Under the pieces are notes generated by a model. That model saw only the letters and a list, made by a program, of their open reading frames with translations, was not told the DNA's origin and made no database searches. DNA of 64,000 bases from Natronomicrosphaera sp040876735 (lineage in GTDB: Bacteria > Planctomycetota > Phycisphaerae > Phycisphaerales > Phycisphaeraceae). The stretch spans positions 41,819 to 105,818 of the forward strand of contig JBBDPC010000070.1 in NCBI GenBank assembly GCA_040876735.1, written 5' to 3'. The position numbers and the translations under genes were made by a program. Shown here piece after piece: positions 8,359 to 17,122 of the stretch (position 1 is its first letter; every line of letters starts with the position of its first letter).

Positions 8359-10782
8359 ATGTCCATACGTGCGTTGATCCTGGGGCTGTTGTGGGGGCTG
8401 CTGATCGCTGCGCTGACCTACTTCAACGGCCACGTCATCCGCCAGACACCGCTGATCGGGCACCACTTCCCGCTGGCGGTGTTCGGGGTGCTGACGGCGG
8501 GGCTGCTGCTGTTGAACCCGCTGCTGCGCCGGCTCGGGCCGGGCACGCCGCTGCGGCCGGCGGAGCTGGCGCTGATGCTCGCGCTGGCGCTGGCGGCCTG
8601 CGCCTGGCCGGGGCAGGGGCTGCTTCGCACCTTTGTGCCGGCGCTGGCGATGCCGTCGCACATGGCCCAGGCTGAGCCGAGCTGGCAGGCGGCGCACGTG
8701 ATGAGCTACATCCCGGGCGGCTCGGCCGAGCTGGCGCCGGGCCACGTGCGCGACTGGGCCGCCTTGAGGCAGATCCTCCTCGACGCCGCGGCCGACCCGC
8801 CGGTGATCGAGCCGGTCCGGCAGGCCCTGCCGCGCGAGACGCAGCGGGCACTGGCGGCCGGGCTGGACGAACCGGATGCGAACGTCCAGCGGGCGGTGCT
8901 CAAGGCCATCAATGAGGTGATCCGTACGCAGCGGCTCTGGGTCGATGTCGACGCGGCCATGTGGCCGGCGGCGGTTCGCACGCAGGTCGCCCGGCACGAG
9001 CAGGTGTCGTCTGACCGGGAACCGGCCCACGCCCACGAAGCGCAGCGGCTGCGCGAGGCGATCAACCGGGCGCTGCTCGTCCACGCGATGCCGGAGGCTT
9101 TGGCGCCGGCGCCGCGTGGCGGGCCGGTGCTTCCGGGCGGCAGTCCGCCGGACCCCGCGGTCACCGATCCGTTGACGCAGGCGTCGGACATGCAGTGGAG
9201 GAGCGTGGGCGACCTGCCCTGGTCCGCCTGGCGTGCCCCACTGCTGATCTGGGGCGGACTGGCCCTGCTGTTGGGGCTGGCGTCACTGGGGATGGTGCTG
9301 CTGGTGCACCCGCAGTGGCTGCGCCACGAGAAGCTGGCGTATCCGCTGGCGCGGTTTGCGCAGGAGCTGATGCGGCCCGCCGAGCGTGGCGCCTTGCCCG
9401 CCATCGCCCGCTCGCAGGGGTTCTGGATCGGCATGGCGATCGCCGGCGGCATCCACCTGGTCAACGGCCTGCACCTGTGGTTCGACTGGTTTTTCATTCA
9501 CGTGCCGCTGACCTATCCGTTTTTCGCATTGATGGAGCTGTTCCCCAACGCCAGCGTCGCGCCCGGGGGCGCGTGGCGGCTGTGGATGCCGACGATTTAC
9601 TTCAGCGTGCTGGGGCTGGCCTACTTCCTGCGGTCGGAGGTGTCGCTGAGCCTGGGGGTGGCGGGCTATTGCTGGATCGTGTTCAGCGCGCTGCTGTTCG
9701 GGCAGGGCGTGGCGATGGAGTTTGGGACGATGATCCTGCCGCTGAATTTCGGAGCCCACCTGGGGCTGGCGTTGGCGGTGCTTTATCTCGGCCGGCGGTA
9801 CTACGTGCAAGCGGCGCGTTCGGCGGCGGGCCTGGGGCGGGCGAAGGAGATTTCCGCCAGCGCCACCTGGGGGGCACGGCTGATGGTGGTGTGCGCGATC
9901 GGGGCGGGCGGGCTGCTGGTGATGGCGGGGCTGGACTGGCTGCTGGCGTCGGCGTTCGTGGTGCTGGCGATGCTGATGCTGCTGGTGCTGACGCGGGTGC
10001 AGGTGGAGACGGGGCTGTTCACGCTCTTCGCCGGCTGGACGCCGGTGGCGATCCTCACCGGCCTGCTGGGCATGGAGGCGATCGGGCCGACGAGCTACCT
10101 GGTGCTGATGCTGGGCAGCTACGTCGTGCTCGGCGGCAACACCGAAGCACTGGCGCCGTTCCTGGCCAACGCGATGGCGATCGGCGAGGGCCAGCGGATC
10201 GAGCCCCGGCGGGCGGCGCCGTGGCTGGCGGTGATGGTGGTGGCGAGCCTGCTGGTCGCGGGACTGGTGACGTTTCTGCTCCAGTACAACCTCGGACTGG
10301 ACCCGCTCGACGAGCACGCCTCCGCCGGCTTGCCGCGGATGATGTTCGACCTGGGCACGCAGCAGATCAGCGAGCTTGCGGCGACGGGCACGCTGGCCGA
10401 CTCCGTCAGCGTTTCAGGGCTGGGTCGGTTGGGCGCGCTTGCCTCGGAACCGGTGTTTCTCGCGTGGCTGGCGGTGGGCCTGGTGCTGGCGGTGGGATGC
10501 ATGGGGCTGCGGCTGCGGTTGGCGTGGTGGCCGATTCACCCGGTGCTGTTCCTGGTCTGGGGCACGTGGCCGATCTACATCTACGGGCCGGCGTTCCTGC
10601 TGGGCTGGGCGGTGAAGGGGGTGGTCATCCGGTTCACCGGCGTGCGGGGGTACGAGGCCGGCAAGCCGGTGATGGTGGGCCTGGTGGCAGGCGAGTTGCT
10701 CGCGGGGCTGGGCTGGATCGTGGTCGGCGCGCTCTATTACCTGTTCACCCGTCAAAGTCCGGCGAGTTACTCGATCTTCTAA
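8359..10782 (+). CDS. Polytopic inner-membrane protein (DUF6785/DUF6784-like), putative transporter
   Basis: 807-residue membrane protein. Three hydrophobic segments lie near residues 5-22, 38-58 and 70-92. A long hydrophilic, Ala/Pro-rich stretch (about 95-290) follows, then roughly ten more membrane segments to the C-terminus. The C-terminal block (RFTGVRGYEAGKP, then GLVAGELLAGLGWIVVGALYY) resembles the domain pair DUF6785/DUF6784 common in Planctomycetota and Verrucomicrobiota; these are distantly reminiscent of OPT-family oligopeptide transporters (recollection, not verified). Its place between two cytoplasmic glycosidase genes suggests oligosaccharide uptake, which is inference. There is no obvious Shine-Dalgarno sequence before the ATG at 8359, and a long palindrome precedes the gene. 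Confidence 0.6.
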   Translation: MSIRALILGLLWGLLIAALTYFNGHVIRQTPLIGHHFPLAVFGVLTAGLLLLNPLLRRLGPGTPLRPAELALMLALALAACAWPGQGLLRTFVPALAMPSHMAQAEPSWQAAHVMSYIPGGSAELAPGHVRDWAALRQILLDAAADPPVIEPVRQALPRETQRALAAGLDEPDANVQRAVLKAINEVIRTQRLWVDVDAAMWPAAVRTQVARHEQVSSDREPAHAHEAQRLREAINRALLVHAMPEALAPAPRGGPVLPGGSPPDPAVTDPLTQASDMQWRSVGDLPWSAWRAPLLIWGGLALLLGLASLGMVLLVHPQWLRHEKLAYPLARFAQELMRPAERGALPAIARSQGFWIGMAIAGGIHLVNGLHLWFDWFFIHVPLTYPFFALMELFPNASVAPGGAWRLWMPTIYFSVLGLAYFLRSEVSLSLGVAGYCWIVFSALLFGQGVAMEFGTMILPLNFGAHLGLALAVLYLGRRYYVQAARSAAGLGRAKEISASATWGARLMVVCAIGAGGLLVMAGLDWLLASAFVVLAMLMLLVLTRVQVETGLFTLFAGWTPVAILTGLLGMEAIGPTSYLVLMLGSYVVLGGNTEALAPFLANAMAIGEGQRIEPRRAAPWLAVMVVASLLVAGLVTFLLQYNLGLDPLDEHASAGLPRMMFDLGTQQISELAATGTLADSVSVSGLGRLGALASEPVFLAWLAVGLVLAVGCMGLRLRLAWWPIHPVLFLVWGTWPIYIYGPAFLLGWAVKGVVIRFTGVRGYEAGKPVMVGLVAGELLAGLGWIVVGALYYLFTRQSPASYSIF

Positions 10783-10824
10783 CGCGTGCACGGCGTTGCC
10801 GCCCATCGGGATGAATAACCAGCC

Positions 10825-12840
10825 ATGAACACAACAAACACCAACGCCGCCAGCTTCAGCCGGGACCTTGCCCAGGTGCTGGCCAGCGACGACCAGAGCG
10901 CCCTGCTGCACGACCTGGTGGTCAGCGAGGATCCGCCCGCCGGGGCGTGGAGTCGTCATACGCCGCCGCAGTCGCCGCTGGGGCGGGTCGGCTTTCCGGG
11001 CGTGCTCAGCCTCGTGCGCGGCGAGGTCTACACGCTGGACCGTCACGCCAGGCTGGTCGAACAGGTGGTGCGTCGTCGGCGCTGGCTGCCCTGGCTTTAC
11101 GAAGGGCGGGGGCCGGGGCTGGCGGTGCGGCGTACGATCGGCCACAACCTCTGGCAGGCCGAGGTGGTGCTCATCGGTCGTCGCCGGCCGGGCCTGGCAC
11201 TGCTCCAGTTGCAGCGGCCGGCGGGGGTGGCGCTGACGCTGGAGCGGATCGAGGCCGGCCTGCGGCTGCGCTGGGCCGGGCGGTGGGACGTGGTGATCGA
11301 CATCAGTTCGCCGACCGTACCGCTGCAGATCAGCGACGACCCGGCCGCGCTCAAACGGCAGTTCCAGGGTTTCGAGGACGTGACGCTGAACGATACGCAC
11401 GTGCAGTGGCACTGGGACCACAGCGGGTCGGTGTGGCTCGGGGCGCGGTTCGAGCAGACGGTCACGGTGCGTCTGGCCGTGGTCAAGCCGGAGCAGGCGT
11501 TGCCCGCGCCGCGGTCGACGACGGCGATGGCGCGCGGGGAGCGGAAGCGGTGGGTGTCGTTTTTCCGCGACCATGTGCCGGCCCTGGAGACGGACGACCC
11601 GGTGCTGCGCGACACGTGGCATTTCGCCTGGCAGGTGATCTGGGCCAACCGATGCCAGGGCGGTACGCCGCTGCACCCGCACCCGTTCGTGAGCCCGGCA
11701 CGTCTGCACTACGCATCGCAATGGTGGTGGGACGAAGCCTTCCACACCCTCGTGCTGCGCCACCTGCGCGGCATCGGCGATGCGGTGTACGAACCGCTGG
11801 CCAACTTCTTCAAGGCGCAGGCGCCGGACGGCGCGATCCCCGGCTTCCTGAATTTCGGCCTCGACGGTGACGCCGAGGCGATGGCCCGCGCCAGCGCCAA
11901 GGCGATGCCCATGCAGCCGGCGGTGATCGGCCTGGTGATGGACCTGCTGCGGGAGAAGCCCGGCTGGCCGACGTCGCCGCAACGGTTGCGGGCGCTGTAC
12001 GAGCCGCTGCGTCGCTGGGGCGAGTGGAACCTGGGCCCTGCGCGTGACATCGATCGCGATGGCCTGAGCGAGTATGACGTCTGGCACAACACCTCCGGTG
12101 ACCAGTCGCCGCGCTGGGACGGGCAGAAGGTGGACCCGAACCACGCCATGGCGGACCCGATGCGTCCGACCGAGGCCGTGGACCACAACGTCTGGCTGTC
12201 GCTGCTGTGGGAGAACCTGGCGGCGATGGCCGACGCCTTGGGCGCTTCGGACGACGCCGAGGCACACCGCCAGCGGGCGGCGCGGACGATGCAGTTGATC
12301 GACGAGCGGATGTGGGACGAGACGGACGGGTTCTACTATGACATCGACGGCCAGACGCACCGCAAGATCCGCGTCAAGACCCCCTACGGCTTCATGCCGC
12401 TGCTCTCAAAACATGCCCGGGCCGACCGGGTGGACCGGCTGGTGCAGGAGCACCTGCTGAACCCGGCCACGTTCTGGTGCCGCTGGCCGCTGCCGAGCGT
12501 ATCGCTCGACCACCCGGCGTTCGACCCGGTGAACATGTGGCGCGGGCCGACCTGGGTGAACGTGAACTGGATGGTCATCGAAGGCCTGCTCCGGCAAGGC
12601 TACGACGAGCCGGCCCGGCAGTTGGCACGGCGGACGGTGGAGATGGTGGGGCCGCGCTACGAAGGCGGGCGGCGCGTGCGCTCGCCGCGCATCTGGGAGT
12701 GGTACCACCCGCACACGGGCGAGCCGCTGGGCAACTGCCAGTATGGCTGGACGTCGCTGGTGGTCGACCTGATCCTGCGCGGCCTGGCGGGGCCGGTGGA
12801 AGTCGAAAGCGCTGAGCGATCGGGCCAGGGAGCGGTATGA
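10825..12840 (+). CDS. GH63-like (alpha/alpha)6-barrel glucosidase
   Basis: 671-residue protein without a signal peptide. Residues 1-235 are a beta-sandwich. From about 240 comes an (alpha/alpha)6 barrel with GH63/GH37-type signatures: QWWWDEAFHTL (about 300), QAPDGAIPGFLNFG, SEYDVWHNTSGDQSPRWDG (about 415, Asp candidate), MWRGPTWVNVNWMVIEGL (about 570) and EWYHPHTGEPLGNCQYGWTS near the C-terminus (Glu candidate base). In this clan such enzymes hydrolyse alpha-glucosides or mannosyl/glucosyl-glycerates with inversion. The gene follows the membrane protein by 42 bp and overlaps the next gene by an ATGA junction, so it is cotranscribed with SDR-uxuA-lactonase-ALDH. The substrate is unknown; mannosylglycerate-hydrolase-like activity is one alternative. 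Confidence 0.78.
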   Translation: MNTTNTNAASFSRDLAQVLASDDQSALLHDLVVSEDPPAGAWSRHTPPQSPLGRVGFPGVLSLVRGEVYTLDRHARLVEQVVRRRRWLPWLYEGRGPGLAVRRTIGHNLWQAEVVLIGRRRPGLALLQLQRPAGVALTLERIEAGLRLRWAGRWDVVIDISSPTVPLQISDDPAALKRQFQGFEDVTLNDTHVQWHWDHSGSVWLGARFEQTVTVRLAVVKPEQALPAPRSTTAMARGERKRWVSFFRDHVPALETDDPVLRDTWHFAWQVIWANRCQGGTPLHPHPFVSPARLHYASQWWWDEAFHTLVLRHLRGIGDAVYEPLANFFKAQAPDGAIPGFLNFGLDGDAEAMARASAKAMPMQPAVIGLVMDLLREKPGWPTSPQRLRALYEPLRRWGEWNLGPARDIDRDGLSEYDVWHNTSGDQSPRWDGQKVDPNHAMADPMRPTEAVDHNVWLSLLWENLAAMADALGASDDAEAHRQRAARTMQLIDERMWDETDGFYYDIDGQTHRKIRVKTPYGFMPLLSKHARADRVDRLVQEHLLNPATFWCRWPLPSVSLDHPAFDPVNMWRGPTWVNVNWMVIEGLLRQGYDEPARQLARRTVEMVGPRYEGGRRVRSPRIWEWYHPHTGEPLGNCQYGWTSLVVDLILRGLAGPVEVESAERSGQGAV

Positions 12841-13607
12841 TGGAGCACGCCATGCGAACCGTCGCGATCACGGGAGCGGTCAAGGGGATCGGCCGAGCCA
12901 CGGCCGAGCAGTTCGCGCAGACCGGGGCGCAGGTGGCCCTGCTGGACGTCGACGCCGCCGGTGAAGCGCTGGCCGAACAACTCGGCGAGCGGGCGCTGTT
13001 CGTCGATTGCGACGTGTCGAACGAGGCGGCGGTGGAGCGGGCGGTCCGGCGGACGGTGGATCACTTCGGCGGCATCGACGTGCTGGTGAACAACGCCGGC
13101 ATCCAGCGCTACTCCTCGGTCACCGAAACTAGCGAGCAGGAGTGGGACCGGGTGATGGGCGTCAACCTCAAAGGGGCGTTCCTGTGCGCCAAGCATGCGA
13201 TCCCGTCGATGCTCGAGCGCGGCGGCGGCGTGGTGATCAATGTCTCGAGCGTGCAGGCGTTTTTGAGCCAGCCTCGCGTCGCGCCGTACACGACAAGCAA
13301 GACGGCGCTGCTGGGGCTGACGCGGTCGATTGCGGTGGACTATGCGCCGACGGTGCGCTGCGTGGCCGTCTGCCCCGGCACGGTGGACACGCCGATGCTG
13401 CGCGAGGCGGTCAAGGAATCGAGCGATCCGGAGGCGGTGCTGGCCGAGTGCCGGCAGATGCACCTGCTTCAGCGCGTGGCGCAGCCGGAGGAGGTGGCGG
13501 AACTGATCGTGTTCCTGGCGTCGGAGCGGGCCCCGTTCATCACCGGGCAGGCCATCCGCATCGACGGCGGGCTGGGCGTGAGCATCGGCGGCAGCAAACG
13601 GGACTGA
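12837..13607 (+). CDS. Short-chain dehydrogenase/reductase
   Basis: 256-residue Rossmann-fold NAD(P)-dependent oxidoreductase of the classical SDR family. It shows the cofactor motif TGAVKGIG (about residue 12), acidic residues after strand 2 (LLDVDA, suggesting NAD preference), NNAG, the catalytic Ser of INVSSVQ, Tyr/Lys in APYTTSK, and the C-terminal GQAIRIDGG. The start overlaps the stop of the GH63-like gene (ATGA), and GGGAG lies just upstream; MR at 12852 is an alternative start. Sitting directly before mannonate dehydratase, it may be the fructuronate reductase or sugar dehydrogenase step, but the sequence alone does not fix the substrate. Confidence 0.88.
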   Translation: MMEHAMRTVAITGAVKGIGRATAEQFAQTGAQVALLDVDAAGEALAEQLGERALFVDCDVSNEAAVERAVRRTVDHFGGIDVLVNNAGIQRYSSVTETSEQEWDRVMGVNLKGAFLCAKHAIPSMLERGGGVVINVSSVQAFLSQPRVAPYTTSKTALLGLTRSIAVDYAPTVRCVAVCPGTVDTPMLREAVKESSDPEAVLAECRQMHLLQRVAQPEEVAELIVFLASERAPFITGQAIRIDGGLGVSIGGSKRD

Positions 13608-13619
13608 ACGGAGCACTGC

Positions 13620-14723
13620 ATGCACCTGGGGTTCGGCCTCTACAGCCATCAGCTCGACGAAGCGCACTTCGCCTTCGCTCGGCAGTGCGGGGCGACGCAC
13701 CTGGTCGTGCATCTCGTGGACTACTTCGCCGGCCGCGACGCGCAGCAGCGCCGCGACCAGCCGGTGGGGGACCTCGACGGCTGGGGCCGGGCCAGCGGTC
13801 GCGAAACGCTCTGGACCGCGGCACAGCTCAAGGCCCTGCAACAGCGGGTCAAGGACGCCGGCCTGACGCTCTTCGCCCTGGAAAACCTCAACCCCGGCCA
13901 CTGGTATGACATCCTGCTCGACGGGCCGCAACGCGACAGGCAGGTGGCCGACGTGCAGCGGATGCTCGAAGCGATGGGCGAGGCGGGCATCGCCGCGCTG
14001 GGCTACTACTTCTCCCTCGCCGGCGTGGCAGGACGCACCACCGGGCCGTTCGCGCGCGGCGGCGCCCAGTCCGTGGGGATGGACGGCCCGTTCGACACGC
14101 CGCTGCCGCGCCGCATGGTCTGGAACATGGTCGTGGACGAGGCCGCCGGCGATCAGCCCCACGCCCCCGTCACCCGGCCGCAACTGTGGGACCGCCTGCG
14201 CCGATTCCTGGAAGCGGTGGTGCCGGTCGCCGAACGCGCGGGCGTGAAACTGGCGGCCCACCCCGACGACCCGCCCCTTCCCGAGATTCGCGGCACGCCC
14301 CGGCTGATCTACCAACCACGGCTGTACCAGGAGCTGATCGATCTCTGCGACAGCCCGCACAACGGCCTGGAACTGTGCGTGGGCACGCTCGCCGAGATGA
14401 CCGAGCCGGACCTCTACGCGTGGATCGACCGCTATGCCCAGCAGGATCGCATCGTCTACGTGCACCTGCGCAACGTGCGCGACAAGGTGCCCTACTACCG
14501 CGAAACATTCATCGACGAGGGCGACGTCGACGTGCCGCGCGTGCTGCGCATCCTCCACGAGCGCGGCTTCGAGGGTGTGGTGATTCCCGATCACGCCCCG
14601 CGGATGAGCTGCGATGCGCCGTGGCATGCGGGCATGGCCTTCGCCATGGGCTACCTGTGCGCCACGATGCAGGACCTCGCCCGCACCGAAGCTCAAGCCG
14701 TTGCAAAGGAGCCGCAACCATGA
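13620..14723 (+). CDS. uxuA: Mannonate dehydratase
   Basis: 367-residue TIM-barrel metalloenzyme expected to dehydrate D-mannonate to 2-keto-3-deoxygluconate (EC 4.2.1.8). Family motifs visible include KLAAHPDDPPLPEIRGTPR, LELCVGTLAEM, VYVHLRNVRDKVPYYRETF and FIDEGDVDVPRVLR, ending with IPDHAPRM; the His, Cys and Asp residues in these blocks correspond to the metal/active site of UxuA. Length fits UxuA (about 350-395). Start ATG at 13620 has GGAG 6 nt upstream. It is 12 bp after the SDR and overlaps the lactonase gene (ATGA). An SDR-UxuA pair is the classic hexuronate route, and keto-deoxy-acid aldolase candidates occur at 29082 and 48910. Confidence 0.88.
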   Translation: MHLGFGLYSHQLDEAHFAFARQCGATHLVVHLVDYFAGRDAQQRRDQPVGDLDGWGRASGRETLWTAAQLKALQQRVKDAGLTLFALENLNPGHWYDILLDGPQRDRQVADVQRMLEAMGEAGIAALGYYFSLAGVAGRTTGPFARGGAQSVGMDGPFDTPLPRRMVWNMVVDEAAGDQPHAPVTRPQLWDRLRRFLEAVVPVAERAGVKLAAHPDDPPLPEIRGTPRLIYQPRLYQELIDLCDSPHNGLELCVGTLAEMTEPDLYAWIDRYAQQDRIVYVHLRNVRDKVPYYRETFIDEGDVDVPRVLRILHERGFEGVVIPDHAPRMSCDAPWHAGMAFAMGYLCATMQDLARTEAQAVAKEPQP

Positions 14724-15622
14724 GCATCCCCATCAACCGTGCCCGCGTTTTCTGCGAAGGGCTGGACCATCCCGAAGGGCTGGCGGTGCATCCGGACGGC
14801 TCGATCTGGGCCGGGGGCGAGGCCGGGCAGATCTACCGCATCGCGCCCGACGGCCAGCAGATCGACCAGGTCGCCGACACCGGCGGCTTCGTGCTGGGCA
14901 TCGCGTTCAGCCCCGGCGCCGAGTGGCTGGCGGTGTGCGACCTCAAGCTCGGCTGCCTCTGGCGCCTGGACCCGGCCACCGGCCGACTGGAAAAACTGGC
15001 CGACCGCGTCGACGGCCAGCCGCTGCGCGTGCCCAACCACGTGAGCTTCGCCGACGACGGCACGCTCTACCTCAGCGACAGCGGCAACCCCAAGCAGAAC
15101 GACGGCACGCTGCTCCGCTTCGACGCCGACGACCCGACGCGCGGCGCCCTCTGGCACGCCGGCCCGTTCCACTTCGCCAACGGCACGGCCCTGGACCCGA
15201 CGCAACGCTGGCTCTATGTCGCCGTCAGCTTCCTGCCCGGCGTGGAGCGCGTGGCGATCCGCGACGATGGCTCGGCCGGCGCTCGCGAACTGGTCGCCAC
15301 CTTGCCGGACACCGTGCCCGACGGCCTGGCGTTCGACGCCGTCGGCCGGCTGTACGTCTCCTGCTACACGCCCAACCGCATCTACCGCATCATGCCCGAC
15401 CATCGCAGCGAGCTGTTCATCGAAGACATGGACGCCCACACCCTCTGCAACCCCACCAACCTCGCCTTCGGCGGCGTCGGGCTGAACGACCTGTTCACCA
15501 GCAACCTCGGCCGGTGGCACCTGACGCACATCGACGCCGACATCCCCGGCCACCCGCTGGCCTCGCATCGACAAGGGCAAGCCGCCGCGCCGCCACCGCC
15601 GCGCTCAAGGGAAACCGTATGA
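14720..15622 (+). CDS. SMP-30/gluconolactonase-like beta-propeller protein
   Basis: 300-residue six-bladed propeller of the SMP-30/gluconolactonase family, which opens sugar lactones using one divalent metal. The expected metal ligands are visible: Glu in DHPEGLAVHPDG (about 18-20), Asn in VPNHVSFADDG, Asn in FANGTALDP and Asp in VPDGLAFDAVG. Cytoplasmic, with no signal peptide. The last 25 residues are Pro/Ala/Arg-rich and not conserved. ATGA overlaps join it to uxuA upstream and the aldehyde dehydrogenase downstream. Combined with a dehydrogenase and a dehydratase this suggests oxidative sugar catabolism (sugar to lactone to aldonate to keto-acid). That reading is inference. Confidence 0.85.
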   Translation: MSIPINRARVFCEGLDHPEGLAVHPDGSIWAGGEAGQIYRIAPDGQQIDQVADTGGFVLGIAFSPGAEWLAVCDLKLGCLWRLDPATGRLEKLADRVDGQPLRVPNHVSFADDGTLYLSDSGNPKQNDGTLLRFDADDPTRGALWHAGPFHFANGTALDPTQRWLYVAVSFLPGVERVAIRDDGSAGARELVATLPDTVPDGLAFDAVGRLYVSCYTPNRIYRIMPDHRSELFIEDMDAHTLCNPTNLAFGGVGLNDLFTSNLGRWHLTHIDADIPGHPLASHRQGQAAAPPPPRSRETV

Positions 15623-17070
15623 CCACCGCCTCTCTGCCAATCGATCTGTGCGCCCGGCTCGACCGGCGCGCCACCGAACTGGGCGTCACCCGGCGCTTCG
15701 TGATCCGCAACCCGGCCACCGGCGAGCCGCTGGCGGAACTGCCGGACCTGGGCGCGGCCGGCGCTCGTTGGGCCGTCGACGTCGCGGCGCAAGAGGCGGC
15801 CAACGTGCCGTCGATCGAGCAGCGGCGGCAATGGCTGTCCGTGATCGAGCAGACGTTGCTGGATCGGCGCGAGTCGCTCGGTCGGCTGATCACGCTGGAG
15901 AACGGCAAGCCGCTGCCGGAGGCGGTGGCGGAGGTGGTTTACGCGGCGGGGTTTTTCGGCGCGGCCGCGGCGTGCTGCCCGGAGTTGGCCGAGGCGACGC
16001 TGGCCGAGCGGGCGCGGGGCTGCGCCTGGCGCGTCCGGCGGCGGCCGGCGGGCGTGGCGGCGCTGATCACGCCGTGGAACTTTCCGGTGGCGATGATGGC
16101 CAAGAAGCTCAGCGGCGCGCTCGCCGCCGGCTGCGCGGTGGTGATGAAACCGGCCGAGCAGACACCCTTGTCGCTGCTGGTTGCCATCGAGGCAATGCTC
16201 GAAGCGGGCGTGCCCGCCGAGCGGCTGGGGGTGGTCGTGGGTCGGCCCGAGCCGATCGGGCGCGTGCTGTGCAGCCATCCGGCGGTGCGGATCGTCAGCT
16301 TCACCGGCTCCACCGAAGTCGGCCGCTGGCTGATGGCCGAGACCGCGCCGCACGTCAAGCGCCTCGCCCTGGAGCTTGGCGGCAACGCGCCGTTCATCGT
16401 GTTCCAGGACGCGGACCTTGCCGCGGCGGCCGACGCCCTGGTGGCCAACAAGTTCCGCGCCGGCGGGCAGACCTGCGTCTGCGCCAACCGCGTGTTCGTG
16501 CATGAGGCCATCCACGACGCCTTTCTCGATCACCTTCGACCGAAGCTCGAAGCCCTGCGCGTGGGAGACGGCCTGGAGGAAGGCGTCGATCTCGGCCCGC
16601 TGATCGACCGCAAGGGTTGGGAGAAGGTCGACCGCCACGTTCGCGACGCCGTGGCGCGCGGCGCCCGGCTGCTCCTCGGCGGCGACGCGCCACGCCCGAC
16701 GCAGGAGTGGGGCGCCTTCTATCCCCCCACGCTCCTGACCGGCATCCAGCCGGAGATGGCGGTCTGCCAGGAAGAAACCTTCGGGCCCGTGGTCGCCATC
16801 GCCAGCTTCCGCGACGAGCCGGCCGTCCTTGAAGCCGCCAACGCGGGAATCCATGGGCTGGCGGCCTACCTGTTCACCCGCGATCCCGCCCGCGCCGAAC
16901 GCGTTGTCGATCAACTCACCTTCGGCCACGTCGGCGTCAACACCGGCACCGGCCCGGCGCCCCACGCCCCGTTCGGCGGGATGAAACAGTCCGGCTTCGG
17001 CCGTGAGGGAGGCCTCGACGGCATCCTCGAATTCACCGATACACAGGTCGTCGCCACCGCCGACGCGTAA
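15619..17070 (+). CDS. NAD(P)-dependent aldehyde dehydrogenase
   Basis: 483-residue aldehyde dehydrogenase close to the succinate-semialdehyde/alpha-ketoglutarate-semialdehyde group by motif pattern. Cofactor and active-site motifs are intact: TPWNFPVAMMAKK, KPAEQTP, SFTGSTEVG, catalytic Glu in LALELGGNAP and catalytic Cys in GGQTCVCANR, followed by EETFGPV and the C-terminal PFGGMKQSGFGREG. The start ATG overlaps the lactonase stop (ATGA). As the last gene of the cluster it probably oxidises the semialdehyde produced at the end of a non-phosphorylative sugar-acid pathway. It converges with giant gene 2 across 52 bp with no clear terminator. Confidence 0.88.
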   Translation: MTTASLPIDLCARLDRRATELGVTRRFVIRNPATGEPLAELPDLGAAGARWAVDVAAQEAANVPSIEQRRQWLSVIEQTLLDRRESLGRLITLENGKPLPEAVAEVVYAAGFFGAAAACCPELAEATLAERARGCAWRVRRRPAGVAALITPWNFPVAMMAKKLSGALAAGCAVVMKPAEQTPLSLLVAIEAMLEAGVPAERLGVVVGRPEPIGRVLCSHPAVRIVSFTGSTEVGRWLMAETAPHVKRLALELGGNAPFIVFQDADLAAAADALVANKFRAGGQTCVCANRVFVHEAIHDAFLDHLRPKLEALRVGDGLEEGVDLGPLIDRKGWEKVDRHVRDAVARGARLLLGGDAPRPTQEWGAFYPPTLLTGIQPEMAVCQEETFGPVVAIASFRDEPAVLEAANAGIHGLAAYLFTRDPARAERVVDQLTFGHVGVNTGTGPAPHAPFGGMKQSGFGREGGLDGILEFTDTQVVATADA

Positions 17071-17122
17071 GCGGACAACCCGCAACCGCCCTGCTATCCG
17101 CACGCATGATCGCCCTTCACCG

